Assembly (NCBI GenBank): GCA_034436045.1
Contig: DAOTVZ010000305.1
Coordinates: 1 to 23,446 of the forward strand
DNA: 23,446 nt
From: H111-94 sp034436045
GTDB lineage: Bacteria > Chloroflexota > Ktedonobacteria > Ktedonobacterales > Ktedonobacteraceae
Direction of reading: 5' to 3'
Shown: piece after piece, positions 7,057 to 13,364 of the stretch
Layout: each line of letters begins with the position of its first letter
Position numbering within the stretch: the first letter of the stretch is position 1
Notes under the pieces: model-generated
The model's database searches: none
What the model saw: only the letters and a program-made list of their open reading frames with translations
What the model was told of the DNA's origin: nothing
Translations under genes and position numbers: made by a program

Positions 7057-7185
7057 GGCATGGTGCGATTGCCGATTTGGGTGAAGAAGTCATTTGTGCG
7101 TCGGATAGTTGCCAGGGCATGGTGCGATTGCTGATTTGGGTGAAAAATCAGTATCACGCTCTGGTTGTGCATCGGGGCGTTGCCA

Positions 7186-7209
7186 GGGCGTGATGAATCA
7201 CGCCCCTAC
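7186..7209 (-). repeat. Interspersed palindromic repeat (copy inside direct repeat 3)
   Basis: Identical over 24 bases to the copy at 7033-7056 and in the same orientation, again following TTGCCA. It lies 68 bases upstream of the preferred xylanase start, so it may be within the xylanase promoter or 5' leader. Confidence 0.9.
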
Positions 7210-7277
7210 GGGATTGCCATTTTCGGTCGAAAGACTTCATTATCGTGTCCTACGGTGTGGAATGTGAGAGTAAATTC

Positions 7278-8402
7278 ATGCGCCGTGTTTTGTATGCCGT
7301 CTTATTTACTTCTGTATTATTGCTGATCTCCTGTAGTACAGGAGTAACTGTGCCGATTGCCGCGACTGCCCAGAAACAGCAGACGCCCACACAGACGCTG
7401 CGTCAATTGGCGCAACAGCGTGGAATTGCCATTGGTGCCGCTATGAATATGGATGCCTACAGCAGTGATCCCACGTATGGACAGGTGCTGGGCCGTCAGT
7501 TTGATATGGTCACACCAGAGAATGTGATGAAGTGGAACGAGGTTCATCCTGAGCCGCATACCTACACTTTTGCGCAGGCCGATGAACTGGTGGCCTTTGC
7601 GCAGGCACATCACATGCAGGTACGTGGTCATAACCTCGTCTGGTATCAAGCCTTACCATCCTGGCTCACCAATGGCAACTACACGCGCGCCCAGTTGATG
7701 GCGATTCTCAAAGATCATATTTTCACCGTTGTCTCGCATTTCCGCAACACCGTCAATATCTGGGATGTTGTCAACGAGGCCGTTGCGGCTGACGGCTCAT
7801 TACGCCCGTCGATCTGGCTAAAAGATATTGGCCCGGATTATATCGATTGGGCTTTTCGTTGGGCGCACGAAGCCAATCCACAGGCCCATCTCTTCTATAA
7901 TGACTACGGCGGTGAAGGGTCTGGCGTGAAATCCGATGCCATTTATAAACTGGTGAAAGGTCTGCTTCAGCGCGGCGTGCCGATCTATGGCGTGGGCTTG
8001 CAGATGCATACCAGCATCGTCTCACCGCCGGAGAAGCAGCAGGTCATTGAGAATATGCAGCGATTGGCGGCGCTGGGCCTCAAAGTGCAGATCACCGAGA
8101 TGGATGTAAAGATACAGGGTGATCCACGTCCAATGGTGCTGCGTTTGCAGGCACAGGCCCAGGTTTATCGCTCGATGCTGAGCGCCTGTTTAGCTGTCAA
8201 AGCCTGCGAGGCTTTTGTCATGTGGGGCTTTACCGACCGCTATAGCTGGATCTATGCTGTCACTGGCCATGCCGACGCGCCCTTGATCTTCGATACGCAC
8301 TACCGCCCTAAACCTGCCTATTACGCGATCTACCAGGTATTAAGTGAGAAAAATGGCTCCGTCGGCTATGGGCGACAGGATGCGATAGACTATGCCGTGT
8401 AA
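7278..8402 (+). CDS. GH10 endo-1,4-beta-xylanase, probable lipoprotein
   Basis: 374 residues from the ATG at 7278. A signal peptide (MRRVLYAVLFTSVLLLISC) ends in the lipobox L-I-S-C with Cys19, so the enzyme is probably lipid-anchored outside the cell membrane. The rest is one glycoside hydrolase family 10 barrel: FDMVTPENVMKWNEVHPEP, VRGHNLVWYQALPSWL, the acid/base Glu167 in WDVVNEAV, FYNDYGGEG, YGVGLQMHTS, the nucleophile Glu274 in VQITEMDV, and the C-terminal MWGFTDRYSWI. The family hydrolyses internal beta-1,4 links of xylan with retention. No carbohydrate-binding module is attached. A GTG at 7245 in the same frame would add 11 residues ahead of the signal peptide and is less likely. The dehalogenase gene starts 33 bp later, so they may be cotranscribed. 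A palindromic repeat lies just upstream. Confidence 0.93.
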   Translation: MRRVLYAVLFTSVLLLISCSTGVTVPIAATAQKQQTPTQTLRQLAQQRGIAIGAAMNMDAYSSDPTYGQVLGRQFDMVTPENVMKWNEVHPEPHTYTFAQADELVAFAQAHHMQVRGHNLVWYQALPSWLTNGNYTRAQLMAILKDHIFTVVSHFRNTVNIWDVVNEAVAADGSLRPSIWLKDIGPDYIDWAFRWAHEANPQAHLFYNDYGGEGSGVKSDAIYKLVKGLLQRGVPIYGVGLQMHTSIVSPPEKQQVIENMQRLAALGLKVQITEMDVKIQGDPRPMVLRLQAQAQVYRSMLSACLAVKACEAFVMWGFTDRYSWIYAVTGHADAPLIFDTHYRPKPAYYAIYQVLSEKNGSVGYGRQDAIDYAV

Positions 8403-8435
8403 CCGTCAATAGTTTTTCTGTTTAAGGAGCAATCA

Positions 8436-9329
8436 ATGGAGATTTTGCGTACACCGGATGAATGTTTTCAAAATCTGCCCGGCTATCCTTTCAAGCCACA
8501 CTACATCGAGGTCGATGGATTGCGTATTCACTATGTCGATGAGGGGCCGCGTGATGCCGCGCTGGTTTTCATGCTGCATGGTGAGCCATCCTGGTCGTAT
8601 TTGTATCGCAAGATGATACCGATTATCACAGCGGCTGGTTATCGCACGGTTGTCCCCGACCTGGTGGGCTTTGGGCGTTCCGATAAACCGACGAAGCGTG
8701 AGGATTATACCTATCAACGGCATGTAGACTGGATGCGCGGCGTGCTATTGGGACTCAATTTGCACGATGTCACGCTGGTCTGCCAGGATTGGGGCGGTCT
8801 GATCGGTCTACGTCTGGCCGCCGAGCATGAGGAACGTTTCGCCCGTATCGTGGCTGCCAATACCTTCCTGCCGACCGGCGACATTCCCCCAGGCGCGGCC
8901 TTCTTGCGCTGGCAACGCTTCTCACAGGAGGTACCGGAGTTCCGCGCCAGCCTCTCGGTCAAGAGTGGCACGGTCAACGAACTCGCGCCCGCAGTGCTGG
9001 CTGCTTATGATGCACCCTTCCCCGATGATCGCTATCTGGCGGGCGCACGACAATTTCCTATGCTGGTGCCTACCTCGCTCAATGATCCGGCCTCGGAGCC
9101 AAATCGCCGCGCCTGGGAAGTGCTAAAACGCTGGCAAAAACCCTTCCTGACAGCTTTCAGCGACTCCGACCCCATCACCAGGGGCGGTGATCGTGCCTTC
9201 CAGGCCATGGTGCCGGGCACGCAGGGACAACCCCACACGACCATCATCGGTGCCGGTCACTTCTTACAGGAAGATAAAGGTGAGGAACTGGCGCGCGTCG
9301 TGGTGGATTTTCTCAAGGCGACAGCATAA
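8436..9329 (+). CDS. Haloalkane dehalogenase (alpha/beta-hydrolase fold, HLD-I-like)
   Basis: 297 residues. The family cleaves carbon-halogen bonds hydrolytically, giving alcohol and halide. Visible landmarks: HGEPSWSYLYRKM (48-60, oxyanion region), DLVGFGRSDKP (75-85), the nucleophile elbow VCQDWGG with Asp118 followed by the halide-binding Trp119, a cap domain with a candidate second halide-binding Trp159 (FLRWQRFSQ), the acid in FSDSDPIT (Asp243/245) and His275 in GAGHFLQED. Asp in place of Ser at the elbow, directly followed by Trp, is the hallmark that separates these from esterases. AAGGAG (8424-8429) lies six bases before the ATG. It starts 33 bp after the xylanase. The natural substrate is unknown; some relatives act as epoxide hydrolases, but the Asp-Trp pair favours dehalogenase. 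Confidence 0.86.
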   Translation: MEILRTPDECFQNLPGYPFKPHYIEVDGLRIHYVDEGPRDAALVFMLHGEPSWSYLYRKMIPIITAAGYRTVVPDLVGFGRSDKPTKREDYTYQRHVDWMRGVLLGLNLHDVTLVCQDWGGLIGLRLAAEHEERFARIVAANTFLPTGDIPPGAAFLRWQRFSQEVPEFRASLSVKSGTVNELAPAVLAAYDAPFPDDRYLAGARQFPMLVPTSLNDPASEPNRRAWEVLKRWQKPFLTAFSDSDPITRGGDRAFQAMVPGTQGQPHTTIIGAGHFLQEDKGEELARVVVDFLKATA

Positions 9330-9437
9330 ATCAAACAAAATGAGTACTTTCTTATAGTCCCTGCTGCACCAGGGAAAGCAGCCGTTGCCGGTGTGACGAT
9401 GAAGCGCGTGCCTGTGTTTCTGCCGATCAGCGGCGGC

Positions 9438-9469
9438 TACTTATCAGATAAGTACTCATATATTGAGTA
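9438..9469. other. Nested AT-rich palindromes between convergent genes
   Basis: Two overlapping hairpins: TACTTAT-CAG-ATAAGTA (9438-9454) and TACTCA-TATAT-TGAGTA (9453-9469). In addition ATGAGTACTT (9340-9349) pairs with AAGTACTCAT (9450-9459). They lie between the stop codons of the dehalogenase and the minus-strand hydrolase, where bidirectional termination is expected, but no clear T run follows either arm. Confidence 0.4.
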
Positions 9470-9502
9470 TAGAGAAGAGCAGAGGGTTTCGTCAAGAGGA
9501 AG

Positions 9503-10399
9503 TTATCGTTCGGACCTCAGGGCTTTCCATATCTCGTGCGTGTGGTTTGCGAGTAGCGAGAAATGTCCCTCGTCAGAGTAGAAGATAGCCGTACAATGGG
9601 GGGCCATGTGTGCGAGCAGTCGGGCTGGAGCAACAGGCATAATTCTATCCTGTTCTCCATGCCATAGGAATAACTTCTCGAATGTCACCTGCCCGATCTG
9701 AAAGCCCCAGGGCTGAATTTCGATCATCACACTCGCCAGATTCCCTTGCGCGCCTTGCCGGAAACTCTCAGCCATCGCTTGTGCAAGTGCTTTTCTGATT
9801 GCTGCATTGCCCAAGAGTTGTTGGTCTGCCGTTCCGAGCCGTGCTATATAGCGGATAAGATACTTCTCAATGCTGGCAGCATCAGAACCAGTCATGTGCT
9901 GAACGAGGCGGGCGTAGAGCAGCAGCAGGTAGGGAGCATGCGCTCCGAGCCACCACATGACGCGCATCGCACCGGTTCCGGCGCGTCTGACGAGATCAGG
10001 CGGTGGGACGGTGCTGATCAAACCGCAGGCCGTGAGCCGCTGTGGAATTTTGTAAGCACAGGCCAGCGCATAGGGGCCTCCAGCAGAAACTCCTTCAACT
10101 GCAAACTGTTCAATGCCTAATTGGTCGGCTATCTCCACCACATCATCGGGCCAATCGAGTAGCTGGTAGCGGGGGTTTGGATCAGAATGCCCGATGCCTG
10201 GTCGATCTAGACCAATCAGTAGTATCTCTTCCTTGAAGGCTTGATCTGCGAGCAACTTCACTTCGAGGCGTGAACTTCCCGACCCGTGACAATGGATGAT
10301 GGGAAATCCGTGGTCCTTCCCTACGGCAGCGACACCTATATTGCGCCCGTCGCGCAGCCGAACGGTGAAATCCAGAGAAAAAGGAATAGATGGAGACAT
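9503..10399 (-). CDS. Alpha/beta hydrolase, substrate unknown
   Basis: 298 residues from the ATG at 10399. The fold is clear: HCHGSGSSRLE (oxyanion region), GLDRPGIGHSDPNP, nucleophile Ser105 in VEGVSAGGPYALA, a helical cap region, acid Asp251 in WHGEQDRIMPV and His279 in DEGHFSLLAN. The triad is complete, so the protein should be an active serine hydrolase or lyase-type enzyme of the cytoplasm; no signal peptide is present. A TTG at 10414 would add five residues; the ATG is preferred, with AAAGAGA as a weak binding site. It lies 11 bases after the end of a hydrolase pseudogene and downstream of a TrmB-type regulator, so it is probably the surviving structural gene of a small regulator-plus-hydrolases operon. 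Confidence 0.88.
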   Translation of the reverse strand: MSPSIPFSLDFTVRLRDGRNIGVAAVGKDHGFPIIHCHGSGSSRLEVKLLADQAFKEEILLIGLDRPGIGHSDPNPRYQLLDWPDDVVEIADQLGIEQFAVEGVSAGGPYALACAYKIPQRLTACGLISTVPPPDLVRRAGTGAMRVMWWLGAHAPYLLLLYARLVQHMTGSDAASIEKYLIRYIARLGTADQQLLGNAAIRKALAQAMAESFRQGAQGNLASVMIEIQPWGFQIGQVTFEKLFLWHGEQDRIMPVAPARLLAHMAPHCTAIFYSDEGHFSLLANHTHEIWKALRSER

Positions 10400-10410
10400 A
10401 TGTTTCTCTT

Positions 10411-10719
10411 TCAACGATCACGTAAGAATGCCTGGACGAGCGGATAAAACTCGTCAGGTCGAGAGAGAAAAGGCGTATGGCCTGCTTGCTGAAAGACGTG
10501 AACCTGGGCTTGCGGATACAAATTGCGTAGTGCTAGACGCATAGCTGGTGTCGTAGCAGGGTCATCGTCCGATTGCAGAATGAGTATTTTCCCCGGCCAG
10601 GTTGTCAGATCGTTGGGTGTGAAGTGATAGTTAAGCCGATAATCGATGGTTTCGTCAAATGAGCTGACTATATCGGCCCGCGTGAGTTGCGCAACCAGTT
10701 CTTAAAGCGGTGTCTTCAT
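10411..10719 (-). pseudogene. Truncated alpha/beta-hydrolase remnant with in-frame stop
   Basis: The frame starts ATG AAG ACA CCG CTT and hits TAA at codon 6 (10702-10704), then stays open to a TGA at 10411-10413. The open part contains the C-terminal third of an alpha/beta hydrolase: WPGKILILQSDDDPATTPAM (the acid region) and QQAGHTPFLSRPDEFYPLVQ (the catalytic His). The N-terminal two thirds, including the nucleophile elbow, are missing. The ATG overlaps the TGA of the upstream regulator as ATGA, with AAGGAG inside the regulator's last codons, so the original gene was translationally coupled. An internal deletion that kept start and tail fits best. It is not a close copy of the downstream hydrolase. 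A sequencing error would explain the stop but not the lost N-terminus. Confidence 0.75.
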
Positions 10720-11585
10720 ACATTATTCTCCTTATCTCCTGTTCCAGAATGGGTAGACTGTATTTGCTGATCCAGAAAGGATAAAATATGGGCGTAACGT
10801 GCGCGGTCTTCTGGTTCAAGCACCTGGGAAAGCATCTCTCTGATCTGTGCGGGTTTTTGGTTTGATAGACGAGTGATGTAGTATTCCGTGTTGAGAAAAG
10901 CCTGGAGCAGTCGCACCAGGATAGCATTTTCTGTCAAGATGGCTGTAGCTTTCGTAGTAGGAGGGAAGGTGGCAATGAGGACAAGTGCGGTGTCCGCAAT
11001 AACGAGCAGGAAGCGTGTTGGTGCGGAGACGTTCTCTCCAAAAAAGGTAGCGATTTGCCCATCCACTGCTGGTGCGGTTCCAATACTCACAATGCGCGCG
11101 GATACTCCACGTGCTGTGGCTTCCCGGAGATCAGCTTCTAGTACGCTAAGTTCTGGTGATCCCCCCATTAAAGAGATGTGCCGTTGCGCATGACGAATCA
11201 GCGTGACAGCACGGCGGAGAATATCGTCAACTCCAACGATGTTGAGGACGACTTCTGCCGGAGGTGTCTGAACAAATGCTTTGAATTCCTGCTCTGCCTG
11301 CTCGCATGCGGCCTGAAACTGTGCCGAAAGATGGGCAATGACCAGTGTCGGCGCAACCGGTTCATATTGTTGCGGTTCCCCTTCTGGACTGCTCAGGCGT
11401 ACCACAGCGGCTTTCTCCTCAAGGCGGTTAAGCGTTTGGTAGACCATGGAACGTGGAACGCCACACACCATACTGAGTTGTGAACCATTGAGAGGGTGCT
11501 GACGTAACAGACCAAGATAGCACTGCGCTTCATATTGGGTAAAACCAAGCTGTTGTAAGGTCTCGATCAAGGAATCTTGTTTCAT
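10716..11585 (-). CDS. TrmB-family transcriptional regulator
   Basis: 289 residues. The N-terminal winged helix of the TrmB type covers about 1-75 (LQQLGFTQYEAQCYLGLL, GVPRSMVYQTLNRLEEKAAV). A helical linker follows (about 80-108), then a C-terminal domain from about 110 with HISLMGGSPELSVLEADLRE and RGVSARIVSI, resembling the phospholipase-D-like effector half found in many bacterial TrmB relatives. The ATG at 11585 has GAGGGG eight bases upstream. Its promoter carries a 20-bp palindrome over the -10 box, which fits autorepression, and the same palindrome overlaps a possible men promoter on the other strand. Its stop overlaps the start of the hydrolase remnant, so regulator and hydrolases were one operon. 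The effector is unknown. Confidence 0.85.
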   Translation of the reverse strand: MKQDSLIETLQQLGFTQYEAQCYLGLLRQHPLNGSQLSMVCGVPRSMVYQTLNRLEEKAAVVRLSSPEGEPQQYEPVAPTLVIAHLSAQFQAACEQAEQEFKAFVQTPPAEVVLNIVGVDDILRRAVTLIRHAQRHISLMGGSPELSVLEADLREATARGVSARIVSIGTAPAVDGQIATFFGENVSAPTRFLLVIADTALVLIATFPPTTKATAILTENAILVRLLQAFLNTEYYITRLSNQKPAQIREMLSQVLEPEDRARYAHILSFLDQQIQSTHSGTGDKENNV

Positions 11586-11644
11586 CAGGCATCCCCTCTT
11601 ACCCTATTCTCAATGGTCTGAACTGTGAAGCGACATCCAGATAT

Positions 11645-11682
11645 GTTGTTATAATACTAACAACTAATGAGAAAATTGTCAA
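11645..11682 (-). promoter_or_regulatory. Promoter of the TrmB-type regulator with palindromic operator; overlaps extended -10 on plus strand
   Basis: On the minus strand TTGACA (11682-11677) and TAGTAT (11659-11654) are separated by exactly 17 bases. A perfect inverted repeat GTTGTTA-TAATAC-TAACAAC (11645-11664) covers the -10. On the plus strand TGTTATAAT (11647-11655) is a complete extended -10 motif inside the same palindrome, about 190 bases before menF; its -35 region is weak. One protein bound here could therefore control both directions. A second possible menF -10, TACAAT, lies near 11799. Confidence 0.6.
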
Positions 11683-11843
11683 GTCGCATGAACGAGGCCA
11701 TAACTGCTCTGTGGGAAACGAGTGCTTTTCTTGAGAATACTTCTGTGGCAGGTGGAATGCTTAAAGCAGCCACTGGTAACTCTCTTCCCAATCAGCCTAC
11801 AATACTAAGAGACAACAATGCTTTTTCAGGCTGAGAGATAAAG

Positions 11844-13352
11844 ATGCAGACTGTGTTGATTGATACATCGGCGGGGTATCGTATTGTGCAGCCACGATAC
11901 CGCCGAGCGTTACTAATGGCTGTACAGGAGGCGGCGCAACGTGCGCACCACTTGCAACAGGCAGTGCTGGCAAGTGTGACGTTGCCGGTTGCGAGCTTTG
12001 ATGCAATTCATGCCTTCTCTGCTGCTCGTCTGGCCGGGCTGGGCGAGTGTTTTATGTGGGAACAGGTCACGGCATCCGTAGCGCTGGTGGGTGCTGGAGC
12101 CGCGCTAACAATAGAGACGCAAGGAGAGAGCCGTTTTGCTGATGCGGCTCTCTCCTGGCAACGTCTGCTCAACGACGCGGTGATTGTCGATGAGACTGAT
12201 GAAATTGGTGAGCAGGGCGAGGTTATGAGCGGCCCGGCCCTCTTTGGCGGCTTCTCTTTTGATCCGCAGCGATCCCGCACGGCGCTCTGGTCGGCCTTCC
12301 CCGACGGACTTTTGATTCTTCCGCTCGTGCTGTTGCGTCAGGTGGAGCAGAGGGCCACGTTGACAGTGAATGCCCTGGTGCAGCCTCTGACCGATGTGGT
12401 ACAGTGCGCAGCAGAGATGGAGGAGCAGGTTGGGCGCTTGCTGGAGGCTATTGAGGGAACGCTGTTGCAGGCACCGGAGGCGATTTCCTGGCAAATGACC
12501 CTGCGTGATGTGTTGCCCGCGTCTGACTGGATGGAACTGGTGGCGCGTATCGCGCAGCAGATTCGCGCTGGTGTCTACGAGAAAGTGGTGCTGGCGCGTA
12601 GCATTGAGGCGTTACCCGATCCCACTATTGGCGCATTTAACATTAGCGCGACTTTGTACCGTCTGCGTGAAGGCTATGGCAATGCCACTGTGTTCGCCTT
12701 GCAACGCAGCGGACGCTTCTTTATCGGCGCGACGCCTGAGCGATTGGTGAAGGCCCAGGGAGGCGCTATTCAGACGATGGCACTGGCCGGTTCGGCACGG
12801 CGCGGCGCGACTGCTGAGGAAGATGAGCGCATTGGCCTGGAACTATTGCAGAGCGCGAAAAATAAGATTGAGCATACTATCGTGGCCGAACGTATTCGCG
12901 CTGTCTTGCAGGAACATTGTAGCGAGGTTAATGTATCCGCCACACCGCGTCTGCTGCGTCTGAAAAATGTACAGCATCTTGAGACACCGATCACAGCGAA
13001 GCTACTCCCTGGTCACACGTTGCTTGATGTGCTGGCGCATCTGCATCCCACACCTGCCGTTGGTGGTTTGCCGAGCGCGGAGGCGCTGGCGGCTATTCGT
13101 GAGACAGAGCAGTTAGACAGAGGCTGGTACGCGGCTCCGCTGGGCTGGCTGGACGCTCATGGAGACGGCGAGTTCGTCGTGGCCCTGCGCTCAGGGCTGG
13201 TTGAGCGCGAACGGGCTACGCTTTTTGTCGGCTGTGGCATTGTGGGTGACTCTGAGCCGCACAGCGAATATATCGAGTCCTGCCTGAAATTGGAAGTAAT
13301 GGCGCGTGGCCTGTGGGGTAGCGCCGATGTATCCTCGTTTATTATGTCGTGA
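11844..13352 (+). CDS. menF: Isochorismate synthase MenF
   Basis: 502 residues. It converts chorismate to isochorismate, the first committed step of menaquinone synthesis, in the cytoplasm with Mg2+. The C-terminal chorismate-binding domain is well preserved: Lys247 in VYEKVVLARSIE (the general base), FFIGATPERLVK (292-303), ALAGSARRGATAEED (313-327), KIEHTIVAERI (341-351), LHPTPAVGGLPS (400-411) and VGCGIVGDSEPHSEYIE (462-478). The N-terminal 200 residues are more variable, as usual. Context (menD follows after 12 bases) makes menaquinone, not siderophore or salicylate, the likely role. Two stable hairpins lie inside the first third of the coding sequence (11869-11905 and 12122-12156). The binding site before the ATG is modest (GAGAGATAAAG). 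Confidence 0.95.
   Translation: MQTVLIDTSAGYRIVQPRYRRALLMAVQEAAQRAHHLQQAVLASVTLPVASFDAIHAFSAARLAGLGECFMWEQVTASVALVGAGAALTIETQGESRFADAALSWQRLLNDAVIVDETDEIGEQGEVMSGPALFGGFSFDPQRSRTALWSAFPDGLLILPLVLLRQVEQRATLTVNALVQPLTDVVQCAAEMEEQVGRLLEAIEGTLLQAPEAISWQMTLRDVLPASDWMELVARIAQQIRAGVYEKVVLARSIEALPDPTIGAFNISATLYRLREGYGNATVFALQRSGRFFIGATPERLVKAQGGAIQTMALAGSARRGATAEEDERIGLELLQSAKNKIEHTIVAERIRAVLQEHCSEVNVSATPRLLRLKNVQHLETPITAKLLPGHTLLDVLAHLHPTPAVGGLPSAEALAAIRETEQLDRGWYAAPLGWLDAHGDGEFVVALRSGLVERERATLFVGCGIVGDSEPHSEYIESCLKLEVMARGLWGSADVSSFIMS
11869..11905 (+). other. Hairpin in the first codons of menF
   Basis: CGGCGG-GG-TATCGT (11869-11882) pairs with ACGATACCGCCG (11894-11905): 12 pairs with a two-base bulge and an 11-base loop. 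It begins 25 bases after the A of the start codon, where RNA structure can affect early translation. It may simply be a coincidence of codon use. Confidence 0.45.
12122..12156 (+). other. Perfect 12-bp inverted repeat inside menF
   Basis: AGGAGAGAGCCG (12122-12133) and CGGCTCTCTCCT (12145-12156) are exact reverse complements around an 11-base loop, within codons 93-105. The first arm also contains AGGAGAG, a Shine-Dalgarno-like string. Confidence 0.6.
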
Positions 13353-13364
13353 TGAGTTGTGGCT

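Larger units (their letters stand above)
7011..7218 (+). repeat. Imperfect direct repeats, two full copies and a third degenerate copy
   Basis: Copy 1 (7011-7092) and copy 2 (7093-7150) share TTTGTGCGTCGGATAGTTGC at the left, then CCAGGG, CATGGTGCGATTGC and GATTTGGGTGAA at the right, differing by a few bases. Copy 1 contains 23 extra bases (7036-7058) made of the palindromic repeat; copy 2 lacks them exactly. A third degenerate copy (about 7164-7218) again carries the palindrome. Together with the palindromes, these fill the 346-base gap between the aldo/keto reductase and the xylanase; no gene was seen. Confidence 0.85.

Noticed and set aside
7245..7277. GTG start adding 11 residues to the xylanase.
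   Set aside because: It would place a charged segment before an otherwise perfect lipoprotein signal peptide, and lies close to the repeat block without a good binding site.
9393..9581. 62-codon plus-strand frame after the dehalogenase.
   Set aside because: It covers the nested palindromes and runs into the antisense of the hydrolase gene; no binding site or homology signal.
10655..10927. 90-codon minus-strand frame at the end of the TrmB-type regulator.
   Set aside because: It overlaps the conserved regulator frame and the hydrolase remnant in a different frame; it contains no domain.
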